A stretch of 25,124 nucleotides of DNA, taken from Lachnospiraceae bacterium. GTDB taxonomy: Bacteria; Bacillota; Clostridia; Lachnospirales; Lachnospiraceae. Location of the stretch: positions 1 through 25,124 of the forward strand of contig SFGF01000080.1 in NCBI GenBank assembly GCA_004556655.1, given 5' to 3'. The position numbers were made by a program, and so were the translations under genes. Position 1 is the first letter of the stretch, and each line of letters starts with the position of its first letter. Below the pieces are notes generated by a model. It did no database searches and had not been told where the DNA came from. It saw only the letters and a program-made list of their open reading frames with translations. Positions 13,972-21,155 of this stretch are shown in pieces.

Positions 13972-15600
13972 ATGAAGAGAAGAGTAGTAAGTTTATTCCT
14001 GACGACTGCGATGCTTGCCATGACAGTATTGTCCGGCTGTGGAAAAGAATCCACTGCTTCATCGGATGGCTCATCAGGTGATGATTTAGAAGATTTTTAT
14101 GAAATTACATACACTGGCTATTGGTCTGATGATACGTATGAAGATGAAAGCTACGTGGAAAATATGTTGGAAGATGCTCTGAACATTGAACTTGAGGTTG
14201 TGACTACAGACAACAGTAATTTAGATTCATTGCTTGCAACCGGTCAGATGCCTGACTGTATGTGGTGTGATAAAGAAGTGGCATTTATGCAGGATCAGGA
14301 ACTGATCAGAAACATTCCGGTATCAATGGTGAAAGAATACGCACCTTCTTTTATAAAGTATTTTGATGAAAATCCGTTGCTCTATGATTACGTACTGGAT
14401 CCCGAGAATCCGGAAGAATTTACATGTCTGAGAGGTATTACTTTGCAGTTTGTAGATTATTACCTTCCAAATGATTATTACAGATATGACTGGATTCAGA
14501 ATTTGGGAATCGATCTCGGGGTGGAAGTTGAGCAGGTTGCTGACAGAGTATACGCTGCTTCAGATGGTATCGAGCTCAGTAAATTTATTGAAATTATGGA
14601 TGCTTTTGTCAATCAGGATCCGGATGGGGATGGACAAAAAAATACTTATGGTGTAACTGCTCCGAACTTACAGCAGAGTGTATTTTATTCTGCATACGGA
14701 TTCCACAACGGTGTAAATGAAGTAAATGGCGAAGCAGAACAGTATTATGTTATGGATGAATTTAAGGAATATCTGAAAGGCTTTGCGGAAATCTATAAAA
14801 ATGGACTGATCGATCCGGAAATTATCGAAGATAACAGAAAGCTTTCCTGGGATAAAGTAAATACCGGAAAAGCCGGATACTGGATCACATCCACCAATTC
14901 CCTGAATTCATGGGCATCTGACAGACCTCCGTTAACATTGCTGAGCGCGGATCCGGAAGCAACGATCCTGCTTACACCTGGTATTAAACCGGACGGTGGA
15001 GAAGTGCAGACAGTGACCAACTCTTCTCCGGCTTATGGTTATTTCTATGTAAATGCCAACGTGGATGATGAGAAACTGGCCAGAATCCTTCAGTTTGTAG
15101 AATATGCGATCTTTGGTAATGGAGACGATTCCTTCAAAGCATCCCTCTTCTATGGAGAAGAAGGTGTTGACTGGGAATGGGGCGAAGATGGAAAACCTGT
15201 TAAGATCAATACGCTTGCATCCGGTGAAAAGGGAACATGGACTTTCAGCCAGCATGGACAGGATGAGAAAGTCACTCAGTGGACTGGTGAAGAAGAAGTC
15301 TTTGCAGCAGGCGGTAAGTATTGGTCCGCAAATCAGGATGGAATCTGGATGAAATGGCAGGGTGTTCAATATAAAGAAGACATTGCAAATGAAACGGATT
15401 TCGCTGCGATTAAGACAGAAGTCAATACAGATATTGAGGCATATGTAAAGAATTATATTGCCCAGTCAGTTCTCGGTCAGATTGACGTGGATGCTACCTG
15501 GAACGATTATCTGGAAGAGCTTGATCGATTGGGATATAACGAAATGATGAGCGAACTGGATAAAGTTGAACCACTAGAAGATATGATTGCCGGAAAATAA
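13972..15600 (+). CDS. Lipoprotein substrate-binding protein of the LplA type
   Basis: A 542-residue extracellular receptor. The signal peptide (KRR, then a hydrophobic stretch) ends in the lipobox LSGC with the lipid-bearing Cys at 23, followed by a Ser/Asp-rich linker. The mature part matches large carbohydrate-binding proteins of the LplA/YtcQ type, including the acidic loop NQDPDGDGQKNTYGVT, which in this family can bind calcium. It is much larger than SatA-type sialic acid binders (about 400 residues), and the size suits an oligosaccharide. It is the receptor for the two permeases upstream. AAAGGAG precedes the ATG. A terminator-like hairpin follows, which may keep its mRNA level above that of the downstream genes. 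Confidence 0.9.
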   Translation: MKRRVVSLFLTTAMLAMTVLSGCGKESTASSDGSSGDDLEDFYEITYTGYWSDDTYEDESYVENMLEDALNIELEVVTTDNSNLDSLLATGQMPDCMWCDKEVAFMQDQELIRNIPVSMVKEYAPSFIKYFDENPLLYDYVLDPENPEEFTCLRGITLQFVDYYLPNDYYRYDWIQNLGIDLGVEVEQVADRVYAASDGIELSKFIEIMDAFVNQDPDGDGQKNTYGVTAPNLQQSVFYSAYGFHNGVNEVNGEAEQYYVMDEFKEYLKGFAEIYKNGLIDPEIIEDNRKLSWDKVNTGKAGYWITSTNSLNSWASDRPPLTLLSADPEATILLTPGIKPDGGEVQTVTNSSPAYGYFYVNANVDDEKLARILQFVEYAIFGNGDDSFKASLFYGEEGVDWEWGEDGKPVKINTLASGEKGTWTFSQHGQDEKVTQWTGEEEVFAAGGKYWSANQDGIWMKWQGVQYKEDIANETDFAAIKTEVNTDIEAYVKNYIAQSVLGQIDVDATWNDYLEELDRLGYNEMMSELDKVEPLEDMIAGK

Positions 15601-15610
15601 TATTGATCAA

Positions 15611-15646
15611 TTTGCGCCTTGTAGTATATTACAAGGCGTAAATTTT
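15611..15646 (+). terminator. Terminator-like hairpin inside the nan operon
   Basis: TTTGCGCCTTGTA (15611-15623) pairs with TACAAGGCGTAAA (15630-15642), 13 bp with one G-U pair, then four Ts. It sits between the binding-protein gene and nanQ. It probably ends part of the transcripts and stabilises the upstream mRNA. Confidence 0.7.
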
Positions 15647-15670
15647 CATCAAAATTGAGGAGTAATTGAG

Positions 15671-16153
15671 ATGATAGTAGATACCATAGGAAACGCAAAA
15701 CAGTATCAGGGAATAAATTCCGGAGTTGACAGGGTTTTGGAGGCTGTAACGGCTTATACACCGGATAATTATCCCGTCGGAAGAATTCCTTTAGACGGAG
15801 AAAATTTATACATGAATCTGGAAATGTATCAGACTCACAGCAGAGAAGAGGGCACAGCGGAGGCACATCGTAAGTACATAGATGTTATGTATATCGTAGA
15901 GGGTGTAGAGACAATATATGTTAAATCTGTTGATCGGCTGCGAAACATCAGAATAAATTATAATGCTGAGAAAGATTTACTTCTTGCTGATATCGATGAA
16001 GATACGATTGCGGTCAGACTGGAAGCGGGGAGTTTCATTGTACTGTTTCCGCAGGATGCTCATGCGCCGGGATGTCATGCCGGTTCCAGCGGAAAGGTCA
16101 GAAAAATAGTAGGGAAAGTACGGATTTTGCCGGGTAACTCATATTATAAATAA
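15671..16153 (+). CDS. nanQ: YhcH/YjgK/YiaL-family protein, probable sialic acid anomerase
   Basis: A 160-residue cupin-fold protein. The family blocks are present: LYMNLEMYQTHS, EAHRKYIDVMYIVEGVETIY with the metal-binding Glu and His, and SFIVLFPQDAHAPG near the C-terminus. In Escherichia coli the family member NanQ speeds interconversion of the Neu5Ac anomers so that lyase can use the sugar. Here it directly precedes the sialidase gene by 9 nt, which suits that job, because sialidases release the alpha form. ATG 15671 has GAGGAG about 9 nt upstream. The exact role is inferred from the family and the operon. Confidence 0.85.
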   Translation: MIVDTIGNAKQYQGINSGVDRVLEAVTAYTPDNYPVGRIPLDGENLYMNLEMYQTHSREEGTAEAHRKYIDVMYIVEGVETIYVKSVDRLRNIRINYNAEKDLLLADIDEDTIAVRLEAGSFIVLFPQDAHAPGCHAGSSGKVRKIVGKVRILPGNSYYK

Positions 16154-16162
16154 GGGGAAAAG

Positions 16163-17488
16163 ATGAAATATTACGAAAAAACAAAACCCAAAGACGGAAT
16201 GAATAAAAATGGACAGCCGATTATAGCTGGTAATGGGGGAAGTAAAAACTTCCGAATTCCGTGTATGATAACATTAAATGACGGAACTGTTGTTGCGGCT
16301 GCAGATGTAAGATGGGATGCGGAAGCAGATGGAGGCGGTATTGATATTATCGTTTCCCGGTCAGAGGACATGGGGAAGACCTGGAATTATACTTTTGCTG
16401 ATTATCTGGGGGATCATGGAAATGTATATCATGAGGATTCCTCTACACTCATGGATCCGGCAATCGCATCAGATGGAAATAAATTATATTTGTTGGTAGA
16501 TTTATTTGCAGGAGGGTATTCATCTTTTCGAAAAAATCTGAAAGATGGAAATGGATTTACGGAAGATGGTTATCTGCGTGTAAGAGAAAATGGCAGTGAC
16601 GAGTATACTTGTTATTTAAAAGAAAACAGGATTGTGAAACCCGATGGCACAGAAGTGGAAAATTACTATGTAGATGAATGGTTTCATATGATAGAAAATG
16701 GGGAATATAAAGGAAATCTGTTCTATAAAGATATGCCATATGAAGCATATCCGACAAGTTATCTCTGCCTCACAACATCTGAGGATGGTGGGAAAACATG
16801 GTCTTCGCCGTCTTTGATTTTTGGAGTAAAAAAAGAAGAAGAGACATTTTATGGAACCGGTCCGGGTAGGGGACTTGTGACTTCTGACGGTACATTGCTG
16901 TTTTGCTGTTATAACGATGTGTATGCAAGTGTGATTTTTTCGAAGGATCAGGGAAAAACATGGAAACGCTTTGGGAATATTCCGGGCACAGAAAGTCAGC
17001 CGATTGAACTTCAAGACGGAACAATCCGGATCTTTTTCAGAAACTTGCAAAATGCGATTTGCTATGCCGATGCTGTAGCTGTCGGAGATACTTACAAGAT
17101 TATAAAAATCGTCAATACCGGGGTGCCTAATTGTTCTTTTTGTATGATTTCTGCCCTTCATTACTCAAAGAAAATAGAGGGAAAAGAAGCAGTTTTTGTA
17201 TGCTGTCCATCGGTTGTCGGTACATGGACCGGTCGGTTGAACGGAAAAATATTTATATTTACTTTAGATGAGAAGAACAATATGACTCTGGTTGACACCT
17301 ATGCAGTTAATGGTTTTGAAAAAGATGAATTTTTTGCATATTCCTGTATGACAGAATTATCGGACGGTTCTATTGGTCTGTTATATGAAGACAGCTGTAT
17401 GAGTTATCAGGGAAAACCACAGGGTGCTGGGTATTCACGGGTTGTATACAAAAAGATACCAATCGAAGAAATAATGAAGGTCTGGTGA
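16163..17488 (+). CDS. nanH: Cytoplasmic GH33 exo-alpha-sialidase
   Basis: A 441-residue sialidase with all catalytic features visible. FRIP is at residues 30-33, with the first triad Arg at 31, followed by ADVRWD around residues 47-52 holding the acid/base Asp. Asp boxes are SRSEDMGKTW, SEDGGKTW and SKDQGKTW. ESQPIELQDGTIRIFFRN gives the general-base Glu and second Arg, VGTWTGRLNG a probable third Arg, and AYSCMTELSDGSIGLLYE the nucleophilic Tyr. There is no signal peptide, carbohydrate-binding module or cell-wall anchor, so the enzyme should act inside the cell, like the small NanH of Clostridium perfringens. That implies sialosides are imported before cleavage. An insertion at about residues 120-190 may form an extra subdomain. 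AAGGGGA precedes the ATG. It is the last gene of the operon. Confidence 0.92.
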   Translation: MKYYEKTKPKDGMNKNGQPIIAGNGGSKNFRIPCMITLNDGTVVAAADVRWDAEADGGGIDIIVSRSEDMGKTWNYTFADYLGDHGNVYHEDSSTLMDPAIASDGNKLYLLVDLFAGGYSSFRKNLKDGNGFTEDGYLRVRENGSDEYTCYLKENRIVKPDGTEVENYYVDEWFHMIENGEYKGNLFYKDMPYEAYPTSYLCLTTSEDGGKTWSSPSLIFGVKKEEETFYGTGPGRGLVTSDGTLLFCCYNDVYASVIFSKDQGKTWKRFGNIPGTESQPIELQDGTIRIFFRNLQNAICYADAVAVGDTYKIIKIVNTGVPNCSFCMISALHYSKKIEGKEAVFVCCPSVVGTWTGRLNGKIFIFTLDEKNNMTLVDTYAVNGFEKDEFFAYSCMTELSDGSIGLLYEDSCMSYQGKPQGAGYSRVVYKKIPIEEIMKVW

Positions 17489-17503
17489 AAGCCGGATCTT
17501 TTT
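17479..17503 (+). terminator. Terminator of the nan operon
   Basis: GGTCTGGT (17479-17486) and GCCGGATC (17491-17498) form an 8-bp stem with three G-U pairs and a GAAA tetraloop, followed by five Ts. The stem overlaps the nanH stop codon. Confidence 0.65.
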
Positions 17504-17540
17504 AGTTTTCAGGTTTCATAGCTATAAAGACAGATAAATC

Positions 17541-17571
17541 TTGACATTCCACCTTGTGGAAGGTGTAGATT
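17541..17571 (+). promoter_or_regulatory. MerR-type promoter with 19-bp spacer
   Basis: TTGACA (17541-17546) and TAGATT (17566-17571) are separated by 19 nt, the overlong spacing typical of MerR-controlled promoters. The spacer contains the palindrome CACCTT-GTGG-AAGGTG (17550-17565). The MerR gene downstream is therefore probably autoregulated by DNA untwisting. Confidence 0.85.
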
Positions 17572-17626
17572 TCAATTAAGATATAGAAAAACATATGCTT
17601 TTTCGGGTACGAACGGAGGTGAAAAA

Positions 17627-18268
17627 ATGAGGATTAATGAGGTCGAGCAACTGGTTGGCATTACGAAAAAGAATATTCGTTTTTATGAAAATCAGGGGCT
17701 TCTTCATCCGGATAGAAATATGGCAAATGGATATCGGGAGTATTCGGATCAAGATGTTGACCTGCTTATGAAGATTAAGCTGCTTCGAAAGTTGGCGATT
17801 CCAATTGAAGAAATCCGCAATATTCTGGAGAGCAGGCTTACACTTGAGGATTGTCTTAACAGGCATCAGATTTATCTGAATCATGAGCGTAAGAATCTTG
17901 AACGGATTCAGGAGGTGTGTGAAATGATGGCACGGGAATCCGTCAGTTTCGAAGAAATGGCTACAAATCTATATCTGAATCAACTGGATGAATTGGAGAG
18001 AGGGGGAAATCGTTTTATGAATGTGGTTAAGATCGATGTAAGTAAGAAAAAGCGGGGCGCGGCCATTGCGGCAGCAGTGATGATCACATTGATTATATTA
18101 TGGGATGCTCTGTTTTTTGTTTTGAACATATTGGATCCTATGCCAACACTGATTTTACTGTTGATGATTGTACCGCCTACTATCATAATAATAGGCGTAT
18201 TGCTGGCACTTAGAGAACGAATGAGAGAAATTGATAAAGGAGAAGAAGATGAAGCTGTTAACTATTGA
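17627..18268 (+). CDS. Membrane-anchored MerR-family regulator
   Basis: A 213-residue protein. Residues 1-70 form a MerR DNA-binding domain (INEVEQLVGITKKNIRFYEN, then GLLHPDR and NGYREYSDQDVDLL). A helical dimerisation segment covers about 75-125. The C-terminal part has two hydrophobic segments (about 144-168 and 172-196) with a short turn, then a charged tail. Classical MerR effector domains are soluble, so this one is tethered to the membrane. The start has GGAGGTG upstream. Its promoter has MerR geometry. The gene overlaps the YbjQ-family gene by 20 nt and is followed by an intramembrane protease gene, suggesting a membrane-sensing role. The signal is unknown. Confidence 0.88.
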   Translation: MRINEVEQLVGITKKNIRFYENQGLLHPDRNMANGYREYSDQDVDLLMKIKLLRKLAIPIEEIRNILESRLTLEDCLNRHQIYLNHERKNLERIQEVCEMMARESVSFEEMATNLYLNQLDELERGGNRFMNVVKIDVSKKKRGAAIAAAVMITLIILWDALFFVLNILDPMPTLILLLMIVPPTIIIIGVLLALRERMREIDKGEEDEAVNY

Positions 18269-18563
18269 TACTATACCGGGAAAAAAGATTGAAGCATTGG
18301 GGCTTGTGAGAGGAACTACAGTACAGTCAAAAAATCTGGGAAAAGATTTTATGGCAGGTATGAAAACGCTGGTTGGCGGCGAACTGACCGGGTATACAGA
18401 GATGCTGATAGAGGCAAGGCAGATTGCCACCAAGCGTATGGTGGACGAAGCAGAGGCTATGGGTGCAGATGCAGTAGTAGGAGTTATGTATGGTTCTTCC
18501 GCAATTATGCAGGGGGCAGCGGAAGTGATTGCATATGGTACTGCTGTTCGAATTATTGAATGA
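18249..18563 (+). CDS. YbjQ/UPF0145-family protein
   Basis: A 104-residue protein of the YbjQ_1 (DUF74) family, sometimes labelled heavy-metal-binding from its fold. Visible family features are TIDTIPGKKIEALGLVRGTT at the start, GGELTGYTEMLIEARQIA, then MGADAVVGVMYG and a final AYGTAVRI strand. The protein has no cysteine or histidine cluster that would prove metal binding. Start is ATG 18249 with AAAGGAG 6 nt upstream, inside the end of the MerR gene, so the two are translationally coupled. Function is unknown; such proteins tend to form pentamer-based rings. Confidence 0.85.
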   Translation: MKLLTIDTIPGKKIEALGLVRGTTVQSKNLGKDFMAGMKTLVGGELTGYTEMLIEARQIATKRMVDEAEAMGADAVVGVMYGSSAIMQGAAEVIAYGTAVRIIE

Positions 18564-18588
18564 ATAAAATATAAGTCCGGAGGTTCAA

Positions 18589-19377
18589 ATGGTCTCTACA
18601 TTATCTATTGTTTTTATGGTTTTAAATATGCTCTTAGGCATTCTGATTCCTGTTGGTCTGCTCCTGTTTTTCAGGAAAAAATACCAAGTTACTGTGAAAA
18701 GTTTTTTTATCGGTTGTGCTGTTATGCTGGTTTTTGCACTGATACTGGAGCAGATTGTGCATTTCGTAGTGCTCGGATCTGAAGCGGGAACCATGATACA
18801 GAACAATATGTGGCTGTATGCATTGTATGGAAGTCTGATGGCAGGAATCTTTGAGGAGACCGGCAGGTTTCTTGCCATGCGTTTTCTATTGAAGAAAGAA
18901 CATGGCGATCCACATAATGCACTTATGTATGGTGCCGGTCATGGTGGATTTGAGGCAATGGTACTTTTGACAATAGGAATGATCAACAATCTAATCTATT
19001 CGATTCTGATTAATCTGGGACAGACTCAGGTGCTGCTCGCACCTCTGGATGAAGCAACAAGAGGTACATTGCAGGCGGCTTTTGATACCCTGATTGCAAC
19101 ACCTGCCTGGTATTTTCTTTTGAGCCCGATGGAAAGAATCGGTGCCATTGCAGCACAGATTTCTCTGTCAGTAATTGTCTGGTTTGCGGCTTCCGGGAAG
19201 AAATGTCGCATACCGCTGTTCCTGCTGGCGATCATCCTTCATGCGGTTCTGGATGCCGTTGCTGTGATTGCTTCAAATATCGGAATTCCTGTTCTTGTGA
19301 TTGAGTTGCTTATCTGGGGAATGGCAGTAATCTATATGTTTCTGGCAAAACATGTATGGAAAAAATATCGCAGATAA
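18589..19377 (+). CDS. YhfC-family intramembrane metalloprotease
   Basis: A 262-residue multi-pass membrane protein with about seven hydrophobic segments. It carries the marks of the YhfC/CPBP-like family: EETGR at residues 89-93 on one helix, GAGHGGFEA at 115-123 on another, and ILHAVLDA near residue 220. Glu and His in these motifs are expected to hold the metal. Members are predicted proteases cutting within the membrane; few have known substrates. It is the third gene of the MerR-YbjQ operon, 25 nt downstream. The membrane-bound MerR is a candidate substrate or partner, which is inference. Confidence 0.82.
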   Translation: MVSTLSIVFMVLNMLLGILIPVGLLLFFRKKYQVTVKSFFIGCAVMLVFALILEQIVHFVVLGSEAGTMIQNNMWLYALYGSLMAGIFEETGRFLAMRFLLKKEHGDPHNALMYGAGHGGFEAMVLLTIGMINNLIYSILINLGQTQVLLAPLDEATRGTLQAAFDTLIATPAWYFLLSPMERIGAIAAQISLSVIVWFAASGKKCRIPLFLLAIILHAVLDAVAVIASNIGIPVLVIELLIWGMAVIYMFLAKHVWKKYRR

Positions 19378-19398
19378 TCACATTGTGATGAAAAGGCC

Positions 19399-19444
19399 CA
19401 GGGGACAGGAAACGGACAGGTGACTGTCCCCTGTCCGTTTTTTT
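19399..19444 (+). terminator. Terminator built from REP-like sequence, with two alternative stems
   Basis: Stem A pairs CAGGGGACAG (19399-19408) with CTGTCCCCTG (19424-19433). Stem B pairs AACGGACAG (19411-19419) with CTGTCCGTT (19431-19439) and runs into seven Ts. The stems share bases and cannot form together. Stem B looks like a true terminator for the MerR-YbjQ-YhfC operon. Confidence 0.7.
19414..19436. repeat. REP-like repeat, family 2 (copy A)
   Basis: This 23-bp sequence, starting GGACAGGTGACTG and ending CCCCTGTCC, is identical to 24993-25015. It is palindromic at its ends. Confidence 0.8.
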
Positions 19445-19472
19445 AACATGAAAAGGAATTTCCTGTTAAAAA
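19440..19472. repeat. 9-bp inverted repeat upstream of the acyltransferase gene
   Basis: TTTTTAACA (19440-19448) and TGTTAAAAA (19464-19472) are exact reverse complements around a 15-nt centre. The position just before a lone TATAAT (19503-19508, without a good -35 box) suggests an operator for the acyltransferase-XRE/AbrB pair. Confidence 0.4.
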
Positions 19473-19544
19473 TAGTTGGTGGAAGTGAAATGTCATCATT
19501 GTTATAATTTAGATGTTAAAAAAAATAGCAAAGGTGGCATTTGT

Positions 19545-20636
19545 ATGAGAAAACATTATATAGACAATATTCGGTGCACAACAATTCTTCTTGTCGTGCT
19601 GTACCATGTCATTTATATGTTTAATTCCATTATTAGTGAGGGAGTGATTGGATCAATCACGGTATTTCATGGGCAGGATATAATACAATATTTTCTTTAT
19701 CCATGGTTTATGGTTATTTTGTTTATCATAAGTGGCATGAGTGCAAAGTATTATCTTGATGCGCATAATATCGGAGAGTTTGTTCGTGCTCGAACAAGAA
19801 AGCTTCTGGTACCTTCTACGATTGGACTTTTTGTTACGGGATGGATTCAGGGGTATTATAATATGGCGATCAGCGGAGCTTTTGAGAATATGCCTGCAAA
19901 TATGTCCAGATTTTTCATGTATCTGATTATGGTAGTTAGTGGAACAGGTGTCTTATGGACGATTCAGGTTATGTGGGTTTTATCTATGGTTCTTCTGGTA
20001 TTTAGAAGATTTGACAGTGATAAATGGAAAGTGCAGCGTGAGTCCGGTACAGGTATCATTTGGCTGCTTACTGTATTTCTTCTATTATGCTATTTATCTG
20101 CACAGGTTATCAATACACCGATTATTCCTGTATATCGTTTTGGCATCTATGGGTTTTCTTTTTTTACAGGATATTTTATATTCTCCAATGAAAAGACGGT
20201 GGAGGAGTTGAAGTGTTTTGCGATTCCTCTGTTGATTACAGCCGGGATACTCGGGATTATTTACACGGTTGTTTACTATGGAAAGAATTATGCTGTAGGG
20301 CCGACCGTCAATTGTCCATTGGCAATTGCTTATGCATGGATCATGTGTCTTGCTGTTCTTGGTTCTTCAAAACGCTGGTTTGATCGAAAATATGATGCCA
20401 TTGAATTTCTGAAAAAGCGCAGTTTTGGTTTATATGTGTTCCACTATCTTCCGCTTTCTGCCTGTGCTTATTATTTGCATACATATACAAACCTGCCGGG
20501 AGTCATTTTATATGTTTTGACTGCTGTGGCAGCGTTTGTGGGAGGATTGGTGCTGAATGAAGCTGTTTCACGAATACCGGTTGTACGCTGGTGTTCTTTA
20601 GGAATCAGAAAGGAGCGAAAAAATGTTTTGCGATAA
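19545..20636 (+). CDS. Acyltransferase-3 family membrane protein
   Basis: A 363-residue integral membrane enzyme with about ten hydrophobic segments, of the acyltransferase_3 (OafA/YrhL-like) family that O-acylates cell-surface sugars or lipids. The N-terminal motif RKHYIDNIRCTTILLVVLYH contains the conserved Arg and the His21 thought to be catalytic. The segment RKLLVPS after the third helix and FGLYVFHYLP near the C-terminus are also family-typical. Start is ATG 19545 with AAAGGTGG 7 nt upstream; the frame is open to 19476 but without a ribosome site. The 3' end overlaps the XRE-AbrB gene by 14 nt, so the two are co-expressed. The acceptor substrate is unknown. Confidence 0.82.
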   Translation: MRKHYIDNIRCTTILLVVLYHVIYMFNSIISEGVIGSITVFHGQDIIQYFLYPWFMVILFIISGMSAKYYLDAHNIGEFVRARTRKLLVPSTIGLFVTGWIQGYYNMAISGAFENMPANMSRFFMYLIMVVSGTGVLWTIQVMWVLSMVLLVFRRFDSDKWKVQRESGTGIIWLLTVFLLLCYLSAQVINTPIIPVYRFGIYGFSFFTGYFIFSNEKTVEELKCFAIPLLITAGILGIIYTVVYYGKNYAVGPTVNCPLAIAYAWIMCLAVLGSSKRWFDRKYDAIEFLKKRSFGLYVFHYLPLSACAYYLHTYTNLPGVILYVLTAVAAFVGGLVLNEAVSRIPVVRWCSLGIRKERKNVLR

Positions 20637-21057
20637 TCTTATTTCCCTGAGAAAAATGTCAGGTATGTCTCAGGAAGAGCTGGCGGAGCAGATCAATGTA
20701 AGCCGACAGACTCTTTCGAAGTATGAGACAGGTGAATCATTACCGAATATCGAACAGTGTAAAGCGATTGCGGATGTATTTGGTGTAACTCTTGATGATC
20801 TTGTGAATTACGAAAAAGGAGACAATTATGGTCTCGGCGTACCGCCAAAAGGAAAGCACATCTTTGGTATGGTGACAGTTGGTGATAAAGGGCAAATCGT
20901 CATTCCGGCGAAAGCTCGTAAACTATTTCAGATTCATCCCGGGGATAATCTGATTGTATTAGGGGATGAATGCCAGGGATTAGCTATCATATCAGAACGG
21001 GCATTTTTGGAAATGGCAGGGAAAATGCAGGAAAAAGTGGAGAAAAGTAATGTCTGA
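20623..21057 (+). CDS. XRE-AbrB fusion regulator
   Basis: A 144-residue protein joining two DNA-binding folds. Residues 1-62 are an XRE helix-turn-helix (LRKMSGMSQEELAEQINVSR, QTLSKYETGESLPN, then FGVTLDDLVNYE). Residues 80-125 are an AbrB/SpoVT-like swapped hairpin (FGMVTVGDKGQIVIPAKARK, then LFQIHPGDNLIVLGDE). AbrB domains usually act alone or in toxin-antitoxin and transition-state regulators. AAAGGAG precedes the ATG, and the gene overlaps the acyltransferase gene. It may control its own operon, perhaps through the inverted repeat at 19440-19472. No toxin gene is seen beside it. Confidence 0.85.
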   Translation: MFCDNLISLRKMSGMSQEELAEQINVSRQTLSKYETGESLPNIEQCKAIADVFGVTLDDLVNYEKGDNYGLGVPPKGKHIFGMVTVGDKGQIVIPAKARKLFQIHPGDNLIVLGDECQGLAIISERAFLEMAGKMQEKVEKSNV

Positions 21058-21061
21058 ATGT

Positions 21062-21155
21062 GGCAGAGGCAATTGAATATGGCAGACATTCCGGAGACGT
21101 GTTGGGATATGTCTGCCCGAAGGTAAAAGAGTGGCAGCTATATTTCCTGTATTAA
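21062..21155 (+). pseudogene. Decayed 3' end of an EFR1-type ferredoxin gene
   Basis: Bases 21062-21082 are identical to 24919-24939 in the EFR1 gene, and similarity continues in patches to about 21119. In frame this stretch reads AEAIEYGRHSGDVLGYVCP, against AEAIEYGKHSRGLPRYVCPE in the intact protein, then KVKEWQLYFLY and a stop. No start or iron-sulfur motif remains, so only the tail survives. It fills the gap between the XRE-AbrB gene and the LysR gene, whose 3' end it touches. Confidence 0.75.

Noticed and set aside
16616..17161. Long minus-strand open frame inside nanH
   Set aside because: It is antisense to a gene with a complete set of GH33 motifs and has no ribosome site.
20623..21057. 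Antitoxin of a toxin-antitoxin pair
   Set aside because: AbrB domains occur in antitoxins, but the neighbours are a full acyltransferase and a gene remnant, with no small toxin gene.
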